Shown: one piece after another, positions 19,369-28,516 of the stretch | Numbering within the stretch: the stretch's first letter is position 1 | Layout of the letters: the number at the start of each line of letters is the position of its first letter | From: Brevibacillus parabrevis | GTDB lineage: Bacteria > Bacillota > Bacilli > Brevibacillales > Brevibacillaceae | NCBI RefSeq assembly: GCF_003710905.1 | Contig: NZ_RHHV01000003.1 | Span: forward strand, 62,001 to 126,000 | Direction of reading: 5' to 3' | DNA length: 64,000 nucleotides | Position numbers and translations under genes: made by a program | Notes under the pieces: model-generated | What the model was told of the DNA's origin: nothing | Seen by the model: only the letters and a program-made list of their open reading frames with translations | Databases searched by the model: none

Positions 19369-19385
19369 TGCTCCATAATGGAGCA
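19369..19385. promoter_or_regulatory. Palindromic activator site 1 (AcoR-like)
   Basis: TGCTCCATAATGGAGCA is a perfect inverted repeat with 6-5-6 layout, 54 bases upstream of the -24/-12 promoter, the usual place for an enhancer-binding protein site. Confidence 0.75.
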
Positions 19386-19390
19386 AAAGT

Positions 19391-19407
19391 TGTTCCGTTT
19401 TGGGACA
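19391..19407. promoter_or_regulatory. Palindromic activator site 2 (AcoR-like)
   Basis: TGTTCCGTTTTGGGACA has the same 6-5-6 layout with one mismatch. Its centre is 22 bases from that of site 1, about two helical turns, so both would face the same side of the DNA. Confidence 0.75.
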
Positions 19408-19513
19408 CCTCGTAAATATTTGGGAGCGTTAGACAAGGAACTGCTTTTTCCGCCAAGATTCGCATACTTACTCGTGCTATACTGGTAGTGAATGATTTTT
19501 GGGGGAGGGAAGA

Positions 19514-21301
19514 GTGTTGTCAACGATTGTCAAGCAATCTTGGAAGCGCTGCCAGGAATCGAACCTCAATGCTTGGGAGAAAGCCAATGACCAAATCATT
19601 TCCAGCAAAAGAATCAAAGAAATCATTCAGGAGAATCACCCTCTGATTCAGGAAAGCCTCCCGCTGTTCAACAAGCTCGCTCCCTTTTTGTTGTCGACAG
19701 AGCACATCGCTTTGTTGTCGGATCGGGATGGCAATATCATTCACACTGTCGGCGACCCCGTGTTTGCCAATCAGGCGCAAAAAGTGCAACTGCAAATCGG
19801 GGCGAATTGGACAGAAAATTCAAAAGGAACGAACGCGATCGGGACGGCGCTGATCGCGCAGCAGCCTGTTCAAATACAAGGAGAGCAGCACTACTTTTTG
19901 GAGAACCGCTTTCTCACGTGCTCGGCGGCGCCGATTTTTTCACCGACTGGCGAGTTGCTCGGCGTCATCGACATCAGTACGCGCAAGGAATACTCCCATC
20001 CGTTTGCTTTGACCATCGCTTGCATGATTGCGGAAACGCTGCAAAACCGCTTTTTGTACGCCGATGCACAGCGGGTCATCGCGCTTGGCGAGAGTCCGGT
20101 TGTGAAAGGAGAGCCGGGAAAAGTGCCACTGGTCGGTCTGGATCGGGACGGACGACTGATCGGCTTCAATGAGCCTGCCAAGCAGCAGCTGGGAACGGAA
20201 GCACTTGGGAAAAGGCTTCCGCAAGAGTACGAGCGCGCAGGACGAGAGGTGCAGGACAAACGCCCGCGCCTGTTCACGTCAGGCTCATGGACAGATGCTT
20301 CATCCAAGACGTCGGATGCGGATGCTTTGAAAAGTTTGAAAAAGCCAAAGACGCAGCTCAAGCCGTTTCCTCGTCTCGCAGGTTCTTGCCCGCTGTTTTT
20401 GCAGGCGAAAATGCTGGGGCAAAAGGCGGCGCAGGTCGACTTTCCCGTGCTGATCCTGGGGGAGAGCGGCACGGGCAAAGAGCTGTTCGCGCAGATGGTT
20501 CACGAGACGGGACCACGGGCGCAGGAGCCTTTTATCGCCGTGAACTGCAGTGCGATATCAGAAAATTTGATCGAAAGCGAATTGTTCGGCTACGAAAGCG
20601 GGGCATTTACCGGGGCGAATCGCGAAGGAAGGATCGGCAAGTTTGAGGCGGCGAAAAAAGGCACGATCTTTTTGGATGAGATCGGCGATATGTCTTTGCG
20701 CGGACAAGCCGCTCTTCTGCGGGTGTTGCAGGAGAAGGTCGTCACGCCAGTAGGCAGCAACCAGTCTCGGCCGATTCAGGCGAGAATCATTGCGGCAACG
20801 CATCGCAATTTGCCGGAAGAAATCAAGGCGGGACGTTTCCGGGCTGACTTGTACTATCGGCTCAAAGGAGTCTCGATTCACTTGCCGCCGTTGCGAAAAC
20901 GAAGCGATATCATCCAGGTGGCGGAGCATCTGATGCAGCAAATTGCCCCTGAGCAGCCAAGCGAATTGCTCCCGAGTGCGAAAGCGAAGCTCGTTGCCTA
21001 TTCCTGGCCGGGAAATGTGCGCGAACTGCAAGGAGTGCTGGTGCAGGCCGCTTTTTTGTCCGATGGCGATGATATTGGCGAGGAGCACATCCAACTGGAG
21101 GGCTTGACGGAAGAAGCGGAGCATGAGCAAGGGATTCCGTCTTTGCGGGAGACCGAGCTTGTGGCGATTAGACGCGCGCTCCATTCGAGCGGCGGCAACG
21201 TCAGCAAAGCGGCAAAGCTGCTTCAGATCGGGCGGAATACGCTGTACCGCAAGATGGCGGAGTATCAGCTTGGGGCGCCTTTTTATATGGGGGAGTCATG
21301 A
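19514..21301 (+). CDS. acoR: AcoR-type sigma-54-dependent transcriptional activator
   Basis: A ~595-residue enhancer-binding protein. The N-terminal ~200 residues include a GAF-like sensor with the segment [13 protein letters not shown] typical of AcoR proteins, then a PAS-like linker, and the AAA+ domain has Walker A GESGTGKE (~315), the sigma-54 loop GAFTGA (~362) and Walker [13 protein letters not shown] Fis-type HTH ends the protein ([20 protein letters not shown], ~559-578). GTG 19514 or TTG 19517 are the best starts after GGGGGAGGGAAG. No acetoin dehydrogenase genes are nearby; the divergent aldehyde dehydrogenase operon is the obvious target. Confidence 0.92.
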   Translation: MLSTIVKQSWKRCQESNLNAWEKANDQIISSKRIKEIIQENHPLIQESLPLFNKLAPFLLSTEHIALLSDRDGNIIHTVGDPVFANQAQKVQLQIGANWTENSKGTNAIGTALIAQQPVQIQGEQHYFLENRFLTCSAAPIFSPTGELLGVIDISTRKEYSHPFALTIACMIAETLQNRFLYADAQRVIALGESPVVKGEPGKVPLVGLDRDGRLIGFNEPAKQQLGTEALGKRLPQEYERAGREVQDKRPRLFTSGSWTDASSKTSDADALKSLKKPKTQLKPFPRLAGSCPLFLQAKMLGQKAAQVDFPVLILGESGTGKELFAQMVHETGPRAQEPFIAVNCSAISENLIESELFGYESGAFTGANREGRIGKFEAAKKGTIFLDEIGDMSLRGQAALLRVLQEKVVTPVGSNQSRPIQARIIAATHRNLPEEIKAGRFRADLYYRLKGVSIHLPPLRKRSDIIQVAEHLMQQIAPEQPSELLPSAKAKLVAYSWPGNVRELQGVLVQAAFLSDGDDIGEEHIQLEGLTEEAEHEQGIPSLRETELVAIRRALHSSGGNVSKAAKLLQIGRNTLYRKMAEYQLGAPFYMGES

Positions 21302-21443
21302 CGAAGTGGTACAAGTTTGATAAAAACTCGATCAGATAGCATTTAGCAAATAACGTGAACTCTTCTGCATTAACTTGAAGCTGTAAAATCACAACTCATT
21401 GGAGTAGGGAAATGATAACTAAACAATACGATTTGCATTACAA

Positions 21444-21476
21444 AAAACGGCACCCGGTATTATCGGGTGCCGTTTT
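21444..21476. terminator. Bidirectional terminator after AcoR gene
   Basis: A 13-bp perfect stem, AAAACGGCACCCG with CGGGTGCCGTTTT, separates convergent genes. Confidence 0.93.
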
Positions 21477-21502
21477 AGTATTGTATGGCGTCTTAACCAA
21501 GA

Positions 21503-21832
21503 CTAATATTTTTTCTCCTGGTGCTTGAACACACTATTCGTTTTATCGGAGCCTAAATTAGCAGGTGTAGCATACTGTCTTACACCATCAGTGTCTTCTA
21601 AATAGAAGTACATAACTTCGGGTTCATCGGCAAAAATCACCCTTGCTCCAAAGGATGGGAGTTTGCCATAGTGAGTGGTAATAGATATGATGTCGCTGCT
21701 TTTATATCCCTTCATCAGAAGATATTCTTCAACATCTCTTTTTAACTTATATTTTTCGAAGTTAATGAAACCTACAAATAAAAGAACTGCACAAATCACA
21801 ACTGATGCAGAAATGATTAACCATTTTTTCAT
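21503..21832 (-). CDS. DUF3139-like small exported or membrane protein
   Basis: A 109-residue protein with one N-terminal hydrophobic helix (~4-22) and a short soluble domain rich in Tyr, Asp and Lys, resembling the DUF3139 proteins of Bacillales (the VIFADEPEVMYFY stretch is characteristic). The ATG at 21832 follows GGAGAG; longer forms lack a ribosome site. No function is known. It opens an AT-rich block of three unrelated small genes and lies on the opposite strand to them. Confidence 0.65.
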   Translation of the reverse strand: MKKWLIISASVVICAVLLFVGFINFEKYKLKRDVEEYLLMKGYKSSDIISITTHYGKLPSFGARVIFADEPEVMYFYLEDTDGVRQYATPANLGSDKTNSVFKHQEKKY

Positions 21833-21916
21833 AAATATCTCTCCTTTTTCTATCAATGCATGAATAGGTAGTATCGGCAATGGAAATGGCCCAAAATTAA
21901 GAAGTAGGAAGAAGAT

Positions 21917-22621
21917 ATGCGATGGGCATGGCCAACAACGAGTACAAAGATCACCGATGATTATGGTGATGTTGGTGACCGTTGGCATAAGGGAATTGAC
22001 ATTGGAGTTAAAAAGAAAGATGTATATTCAGTGGCCGAAGGTAAAGTCATTCAAAGCGGGCATTTTAAAGATGGGGTTACCTATGCTATTACCATTGAAC
22101 ATAACGATAGAGACCCAGATACCAATAAGAAGCTAATTACGAGATACCTTCACTTAGAACCTAAAGAGCTTTACTATACAACGAATGAAAAAGTAAAAAA
22201 AGGCACAACGATTGCTATGTCTGGAACCAGTGGAGCGACTGGATATCATTTGCACTTTGATGTAAATGCAAAAGGTTTGGAAAAACCGGGAGATCGGGAT
22301 ACTTTTTCTCCTTGGGTATTCTGGCCAGAAAATAGGCCAAACTTGTTAAGTGCTTTGGATTTACAAGGACATGGAGAACATGAACAGGAAAATGGGCATA
22401 CTCATCCTGAAGATGAAGATTTCTTTGACTTCCTGGTTATTTCTTATGTCGGATCGGATGCGTTTTATAGTTGGTTCTATTCAGTCGAAGAGTCTGAAAG
22501 AACGACGGAAAATTTCAAAAAGCAATTTAATTTAAGCGATAATGACATTGAAGAAATTATGAACACGAAGTTGATACAAGAGGAAAAAGCAGAGGTTATT
22601 AACGCATCTGCAAATCAGTAA
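21917..22621 (+). CDS. M23-family peptidase domain protein
   Basis: A 234-residue protein whose first ~130 residues form a LytM/M23 zinc-metallopeptidase fold. Zinc ligands H24 and D28 (WHKGIDIG), the YLHL segment around H79, and H111/H113 in HLHFDV are all present. Members cut peptidoglycan cross-bridges or act in phage and conjugation systems. There is no signal peptide or binding domain, and the ~100-residue C-terminal part is acidic and unrecognised. AGGAAG precedes the ATG. The lack of an export signal is odd and suggests a truncated or mobile-element-derived gene. Confidence 0.75.
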   Translation: MRWAWPTTSTKITDDYGDVGDRWHKGIDIGVKKKDVYSVAEGKVIQSGHFKDGVTYAITIEHNDRDPDTNKKLITRYLHLEPKELYYTTNEKVKKGTTIAMSGTSGATGYHLHFDVNAKGLEKPGDRDTFSPWVFWPENRPNLLSALDLQGHGEHEQENGHTHPEDEDFFDFLVISYVGSDAFYSWFYSVEESERTTENFKKQFNLSDNDIEEIMNTKLIQEEKAEVINASANQ

Positions 22622-22666
22622 AAAATCTACACTCCCGTGATTTGAACATGGGAGTGTAGATTTTTC
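22622..22666 (+). terminator. Terminator after M23 peptidase
   Basis: AAAATCTACACTCCC pairs with GGGAGTGTAGATTTT across a short loop. Confidence 0.92.
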
Positions 22667-22690
22667 CAATATCAAGTAAGGAGGAATAAC

Positions 22691-23176
22691 ATGAAGAACA
22701 AAAAAGGGTACCTACTCATTTTCGGATTGCTGGTAGTTGTATTCGTTATTTTATATTCAACGGGCATTATTGGACGCTCCGTTAGCATACAAGAAACTCA
22801 GTCGATCAGTGCTAATGATGTGATTAATGAAGTTGAAAAAATAAAGAATGAAGTCAAGATCGGTCTAACGATGAATGAAATAAAACAGCTTTATGGTAGT
22901 AACTATACGTTAGTTAACGACAACGGCGATCTTGAGAATGGGAATGACGAGCATTGGACGTATCGATTCCTTGGAGATGTCAATTACAAGCCTGCGGGCC
23001 CGGATCATATGATAGACGAAGAAGGTATGTTAAGTGGAAAAGCAGGAGTGGAGCTATTCATCGGTTGGAAAAATGAAAAGATAACGTTGTTTACGATCAC
23101 TTATCTAGGTACCGACAAGCATATTCATTTTTACAGTAACGTAAATGGAAAAATTGAAGAGAGTGTTATCAAATAA
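22691..23176 (+). CDS. Hypothetical membrane-anchored exported protein
   Basis: A 161-residue protein with a hydrophobic N-terminal segment (~6-25) that is either a signal anchor or an uncleaved signal peptide; there is no lipobox cysteine. The external part contains IGLTMNEIKQLYG, reminiscent of small repeat folds in BLIP/SmpA-like proteins, but no family is assigned. AAGGAGG precedes the ATG. It belongs to the AT-rich block with the M23 peptidase, separated from it by a terminator. Confidence 0.6.
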   Translation: MKNKKGYLLIFGLLVVVFVILYSTGIIGRSVSIQETQSISANDVINEVEKIKNEVKIGLTMNEIKQLYGSNYTLVNDNGDLENGNDEHWTYRFLGDVNYKPAGPDHMIDEEGMLSGKAGVELFIGWKNEKITLFTITYLGTDKHIHFYSNVNGKIEESVIK

Positions 23177-23237
23177 GCTGAAAGTGGAATGTAGCTTAAT
23201 TTATAGCCTACGTTTGAAGCGCAACGTTTGAATGAGG

Positions 23238-23290
23238 GAACCCCTTGCAGGCTAAGTCGGCATTGTACGACGAATAGAGTGGGGTTTCAT
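23238..23290 (+). ncRNA. Possible structured RNA or element relic
   Basis: AACCCC and GGGGTT can close a branched fold that holds an inner GTCG/CGAC hairpin. The layout recalls end sequences of IS200/IS605-type elements, but no transposase or TnpB gene is adjacent and the identification is tentative. Confidence 0.25.
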
Positions 23291-23318
23291 CGAAGTAAAT
23301 CAACTCGGCGGAAATACT

Positions 23319-23365
23319 GACGAATTGCTTTTCTCTGCATGGGAGAAAAAGAGTTCGTCTTTTTT
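23319..23365 (+). terminator. Terminator in the 23.2-23.7 kb gap
   Basis: GACGAA pairs with TTCGTC around an inner TTTTCTC/GGGAGAAAA stem, followed by six T. It probably ends transcripts from the exported-protein gene. Confidence 0.75.
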
Positions 23366-23491
23366 AGAATGAAAATCCAATGAGGGAGTGCTTCGCTTGA
23401 AAAACGACCTGCAAGTAAAATGTCAGATTATGGAATGCAGGAAAGGGCATGAACGGAGCTGCTTGACCAATTAAAAACTGCCGACAGTCTG

Positions 23492-23523
23492 AGTGTTGCA
23501 ACATTTTGTTGCAACACTTTTTT
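23492..23523 (+). terminator. Second terminator-like palindrome before the oxidation operon
   Basis: AGTGTTGCAACA (23492-23503) pairs perfectly with TGTTGCAACACT (23507-23518) and runs into six T. It could instead be an operator, since the inner TGTTGCAACA is itself palindromic and occurs twice. Confidence 0.75.
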
Positions 23524-23609
23524 AAAAAAGATAAGCATGACTTCCAAATTATGATATAAAAAATAAAAAGACTGAATGTTTCGGGTATTTCTGTGCAAAG
23601 ATGAACGAT

Positions 23610-23625
23610 TGGCATTAAAGGTGCA
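23610..23625 (+). promoter_or_regulatory. Candidate sigma-54 promoter of oxidation operon
   Basis: TGGCATTAAAGGTGCA keeps the GG and GC dinucleotides at correct spacing with two mismatches to the RpoN consensus. It lies 58 bases before the first gene. No dedicated activator gene is adjacent; the nearest sigma-54 activator is the AcoR-like protein 2.3 kb upstream. Confidence 0.4.
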
Positions 23626-23682
23626 TTAGATCAGTGCATCCGATTATTCTTTAAAATTGAATTAATTCAAGGAGGGAGACGA

Positions 23683-24759
23683 TTGCTGCAATATTCGATC
23701 GCAGTCATACCAGGAGACGGCATTGGTCCAGAGGTGATGGACGAGGGATTGAAGGTGTTGACGGCCGTAGAGGAAGCGCATGGAGGGATTCGTTTTACCC
23801 GCGAGATCATGGACTGGAACTGCCAGTATTACCTCACGAACGGCAGGATGATGCCGGAAAATGGACTGGACATATTGAAAGACCACGATCTGATTTTGCT
23901 GGGAGCGATTGGAGCGCCAGAGGTGCCCGATCACGTATCGGTGTGGGAGTTGATTTTGCCGATTCGCCGCAGCTTTTCGCAATATGTGAACCTGCGGCCT
24001 GTAAAGCTGCTCAAAGGTCTGGAAAGCCCTCTGCGCTACAAAAGCCATGCCGATCTCGATTTTGTCGTCGTGCGGGAAAACACCGAGGGCGAGTATTCCA
24101 ACATGGGAGGGCGGATGCACCAGGGGACGCCGTACGAGATGGCGGTGCAAAACAACGTCTTCACCCGGTATGGCACGGAGCGCATTCTTCGCTACGCGTA
24201 CGCGCTGGCAGAGAAACGTCCGACAAAAAGCGTGACGGCAGCTACCAAATCGAACGGAATCAACCATTCCATGCCGTTCTGGGATGAGATCGTCAAGGAG
24301 ATCAGCCTGGAGCACCCGGACGTTCGCACCAACTTGTATCATATCGACGCATTGGCCGCCTATTTTATCACCAGACCGGAGACGTTTGAGGTGGTGGTTG
24401 CGAGCAACTTGTTTGGAGACATTTTGACAGACCTGGGGGCAGCCATAGTCGGCGGGCTTGGGCTGGCTCCGTCGGCCAACATCAATCCGGAGCGCCAATA
24501 CCCGTCGATGTTCGAGCCGATCCACGGATCAGCCCCTGATATTGCCGGAAAAGGGATCGCCAATCCGATCGCGCAAGTATGGAGCCTGAGCATGATGATG
24601 GATCATCTCGATTTGCCGGAAATCAGTGCTCTGATCATGAACGCAATCGAGCAAGTTGTCCAGGAGGGCAAGGTGCTGACGCCTGACCTGGGGGGCAAAG
24701 CGACCACCAGGGAACTAGGAGACGAGATCGTCCGGCACATTTATTTGGGGACGAGATAA
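23683..24759 (+). CDS. Tartrate/D-malate-type decarboxylating dehydrogenase
   Basis: A 358-residue member of the isocitrate/isopropylmalate dehydrogenase superfamily. It shows IPGDGIGPEV at the N-terminus, the substrate loop LRPVKLL (~104), the catalytic segments RENTEGEYSNMGG (~129) and ASNLFGDILTDLGAA (~240), and the cofactor loop EPIHGSAPDIAGKG (~280). Length and loops fit tartrate dehydrogenase/D-malate dehydrogenase (TtuC, YcsA, DmlA) better than leucine-pathway LeuB. It oxidises a 2-hydroxyacid with NAD, usually with decarboxylation. The TTG start follows AAGGAGGGAG. First gene of a four-gene operon. Confidence 0.85.
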   Translation: MLQYSIAVIPGDGIGPEVMDEGLKVLTAVEEAHGGIRFTREIMDWNCQYYLTNGRMMPENGLDILKDHDLILLGAIGAPEVPDHVSVWELILPIRRSFSQYVNLRPVKLLKGLESPLRYKSHADLDFVVVRENTEGEYSNMGGRMHQGTPYEMAVQNNVFTRYGTERILRYAYALAEKRPTKSVTAATKSNGINHSMPFWDEIVKEISLEHPDVRTNLYHIDALAAYFITRPETFEVVVASNLFGDILTDLGAAIVGGLGLAPSANINPERQYPSMFEPIHGSAPDIAGKGIANPIAQVWSLSMMMDHLDLPEISALIMNAIEQVVQEGKVLTPDLGGKATTRELGDEIVRHIYLGTR

Positions 24760-24781
24760 AGAGACAAGGGAGGAAGAGAGT

Positions 24782-26206
24782 ATGGAAGCGAAAGCGTATG
24801 ATTTGTACATCGGCGGAGAATGGATCAAAACGGGCAGCTATATCCCTGTTTTGCACAAATACACCGGCGAGTGCATCTCGCAGATTGCCCGCGCCGAACG
24901 GCACCATGTCCAGACAGCGGTAGAGGCAGCGTGGGAGACGTTTCGGAACGATCGGCTGACGCCGTTTCAGCGCTATAAAATTTTGCTGAAGGCGTCTGAG
25001 CTGATGGAAGCGCGCCGGGACGAGATGGAGCTTTCCCTCATCCGCGAAGTCGGGAAAACGCGCAAAGATGCGATGAACGAACTGGATCGTACGATTAATA
25101 CGCTTCGCTTGTCTGCTGAAGAAGCCAAAAAAATTCATGGCGAGATGATCCCGCTGCAATCGACGGAAGGCTCGGAAAATCGCCTCGGGTTCACGATCCG
25201 CGTACCGAAAGGCGTCATTGGCGCGATTACGCCTTTCAACTATCCGCTGCTGCTCAGCACGCACAAGATCGCTCCGGCTCTGGCGGCAGGCAACACGCTG
25301 GTGGTCAAGCCGGCGACTGTCACGCCGCTCGCGACCTTTTTGCTGGTCGAAGTACTGGAGGAGGCAGGGCTGCCAAAAGGCTATGTGAACATCGTGACGG
25401 GGGCTGGCAGCGAAGTGGGCGAGTGGCTTTTGGATGAAGAGCGCATCGCCATGTACACCTTTACCGGGTCGGGCGAGGTTGGCCGCCATATCAAAGCGCG
25501 CAGCGGCATGCGGCCTGTCGCTCTGGAGCTTGGCAACAACTCGCCCAATATCGTTCACTACGATGCGGATGTGGAGCTGGCGGCTCGGCAGACGGCTGCG
25601 CGCAGCTTTCATAATGCAGGTCAGGCGTGCATTGCCGTCCAGCGCATTTACGTGCACGAAGATGTGTTTCCGGCATTCAGCGAGCAGTATATCGCGCACG
25701 TCAAGCAGTTGAAGGTAGGCGACCCGGAGGACCCGGCCACAGATGTCGGCCCGATGATCAGCGAAAAAGAGGCAAAGCGGACAGAAGAGTGGGTACGGGA
25801 AGCGATCAGCGAAGGAGCGACAGCGCTTTTGCCCATCAGGAGGGAGGGCGCTCTGTTTTATCCGGCGGTGCTTGTGAATACGAAACCGGATATGAAGGTA
25901 GTGTGCCGGGAAGTGTTCGCCCCGGTAGTGACGATTATTCCGTACAGCGATCTGGAGGATGCTTTTGCCCAGGCGAATGATTCGGAATACGGCTTGCAAG
26001 CGGGGATTTTTACCCGCGATCTGAATGTCGCGATGAAAGCGGCGCGCACGCTGGAGTACGGCGGGGTAGTCATCAATGACGTCTCTACGTACCGCAATGA
26101 CGTGATGCCGTACGGAGGCGTGAAAAACAGCGGACTCGGCAAGGAAGGACCGCGCTATGCCGTGGAAGAAATGACCGACGAGCGAATGGTGGTGATCAAT
26201 CTATGA
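24782..26206 (+). CDS. NAD(P)-dependent aldehyde dehydrogenase
   Basis: A 474-residue aldehyde dehydrogenase with the catalytic cysteine near residue 282 (NAGQACIAVQR), the general-base glutamate in LELGNNSPNIV, and the cofactor motif FTGSGEVG. Its close relatives act on short hydroxylated or carboxylated aldehydes such as lactaldehyde, glycolaldehyde or succinate semialdehyde. It starts 22 bases after the dehydrogenase gene and its last codon overlaps the next ATG, so it is within one operon. The substrate is not fixed by the sequence. Confidence 0.88.
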   Translation: MEAKAYDLYIGGEWIKTGSYIPVLHKYTGECISQIARAERHHVQTAVEAAWETFRNDRLTPFQRYKILLKASELMEARRDEMELSLIREVGKTRKDAMNELDRTINTLRLSAEEAKKIHGEMIPLQSTEGSENRLGFTIRVPKGVIGAITPFNYPLLLSTHKIAPALAAGNTLVVKPATVTPLATFLLVEVLEEAGLPKGYVNIVTGAGSEVGEWLLDEERIAMYTFTGSGEVGRHIKARSGMRPVALELGNNSPNIVHYDADVELAARQTAARSFHNAGQACIAVQRIYVHEDVFPAFSEQYIAHVKQLKVGDPEDPATDVGPMISEKEAKRTEEWVREAISEGATALLPIRREGALFYPAVLVNTKPDMKVVCREVFAPVVTIIPYSDLEDAFAQANDSEYGLQAGIFTRDLNVAMKAARTLEYGGVVINDVSTYRNDVMPYGGVKNSGLGKEGPRYAVEEMTDERMVVINL

Positions 26207-26973
26207 GCGGTCAACTGCTGCAAGGGAAAACGGCGATCGTCACAGGCGCTGCTTCCGGAATGGGAAAAGCGACTGCCAAGCTGTTCGCGGCGGAGGGAGC
26301 GAATGTCGTCCTGGCTGATTTGAACAAAGAGGCGGCTGTGCAGGTCGCTCTGGAATTGCCGGACGGGAGGGGCCATGCCGTGCAAGTCGACGTGGCCGAT
26401 GACGAAAGTGTAGCCGCGCTGATTCAAGAGACAGTCGCCGTCTTCGGTGCGCCTGACGTGTTGGTCAATTGCGCCGGAGTTCCGCAAGCCTTTACGCCGA
26501 TTGAGGAGCTGACATTGGAGCAGTGGGATCGGATCATGTCCGTCAACGCGAAGTCGCTCTACTTGACGGCCAGACATGCGGTTCCGCACATGAAGGCGAA
26601 AGCAAGGGGCAGCATCATCAACATCGCCTCCATCGCGGGCATCCGCGCGCGTCCCGGCCTGAATGCCTACTGCGCTTCCAAAGGCGCGGCGATCATGTTG
26701 AGCAAGGCTCTGGCAATCGAACTGGCTCCTTATCAAATCAGAGTCAATGTCATCAATCCTGGCCCGGCGGAGACTCCCATGCTGGGCAAGTTCATCAACG
26801 GAGACGAGCAAGAGGTAGAAGCCGGGAAAAAGGACATTTTCATCAGCAGCGTTCCATTGGGCATGCTGATTCAGCCGGAGGATATCGCGCAGGCCGCTCT
26901 GTACCTGGCTTCCGATCTGTCCAAGATCGTGACTGGGGAAGTCATGAACGTTGATGGCGGGAGGGGAATCTAG
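26203..26973 (+). CDS. Short-chain dehydrogenase/reductase (classical SDR)
   Basis: A 256-residue NAD(P)-dependent oxidoreductase. It has the Rossmann glycine motif TGAASGMG (~13-20), the catalytic serine in NIASIAG, and the Y-x-x-x-K pair in YCASKGA. The ATG overlaps the previous stop in an ATGA context. It ends with the family motif VMNVDGGRGI. It probably oxidises a hydroxyl group of the pathway intermediate handled by the flanking enzymes. Confidence 0.9.
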   Translation: MSGQLLQGKTAIVTGAASGMGKATAKLFAAEGANVVLADLNKEAAVQVALELPDGRGHAVQVDVADDESVAALIQETVAVFGAPDVLVNCAGVPQAFTPIEELTLEQWDRIMSVNAKSLYLTARHAVPHMKAKARGSIINIASIAGIRARPGLNAYCASKGAAIMLSKALAIELAPYQIRVNVINPGPAETPMLGKFINGDEQEVEAGKKDIFISSVPLGMLIQPEDIAQAALYLASDLSKIVTGEVMNVDGGRGI

Positions 26974-27005
26974 TCTATGGAGAAGCAGCAAAGGAGAGAG
27001 TGTGT

Positions 27006-28370
<1,365 letters not shown>

Positions 28371-28376
28371 CAATGG

Positions 28377-28415
28377 CCTGCATTCTGATCTGGCATGATC
28401 GAATGCAGGTTTTTC
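28377..28415 (+). terminator. Terminator of oxidation operon
   Basis: CCTGCATTC (28377-28385) pairs with GAATGCAGG (28401-28409), then T-rich sequence. Confidence 0.9.
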
Positions 28416-28516
28416 TTTTTGGCGAAATATGGCGAAAGGTAGAGGAGAAAGGGCGAGGATGTGGAATGTAGGAGATTGGTAAATAAACATTTCGCAAGGC
28501 AGGGAGGCAGGCATGC

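Noticed and set aside
19514-21301. Assignment of the activator as a regulator of an acetoin dehydrogenase operon
   Set aside because: No acoABCL genes are in the window; the only linked target with matching sites is the divergent aldehyde dehydrogenase operon.
23364-23615. 83-codon minus-strand frame in the 23.2-23.7 kb gap
   Set aside because: It runs through a terminator palindrome, has no ribosome site and shows no family resemblance.
24635-25999. 454-codon minus-strand frame opposite the aldehyde dehydrogenase
   Set aside because: Antisense shadow: no start signal, no domain, and full overlap with a well-supported gene.
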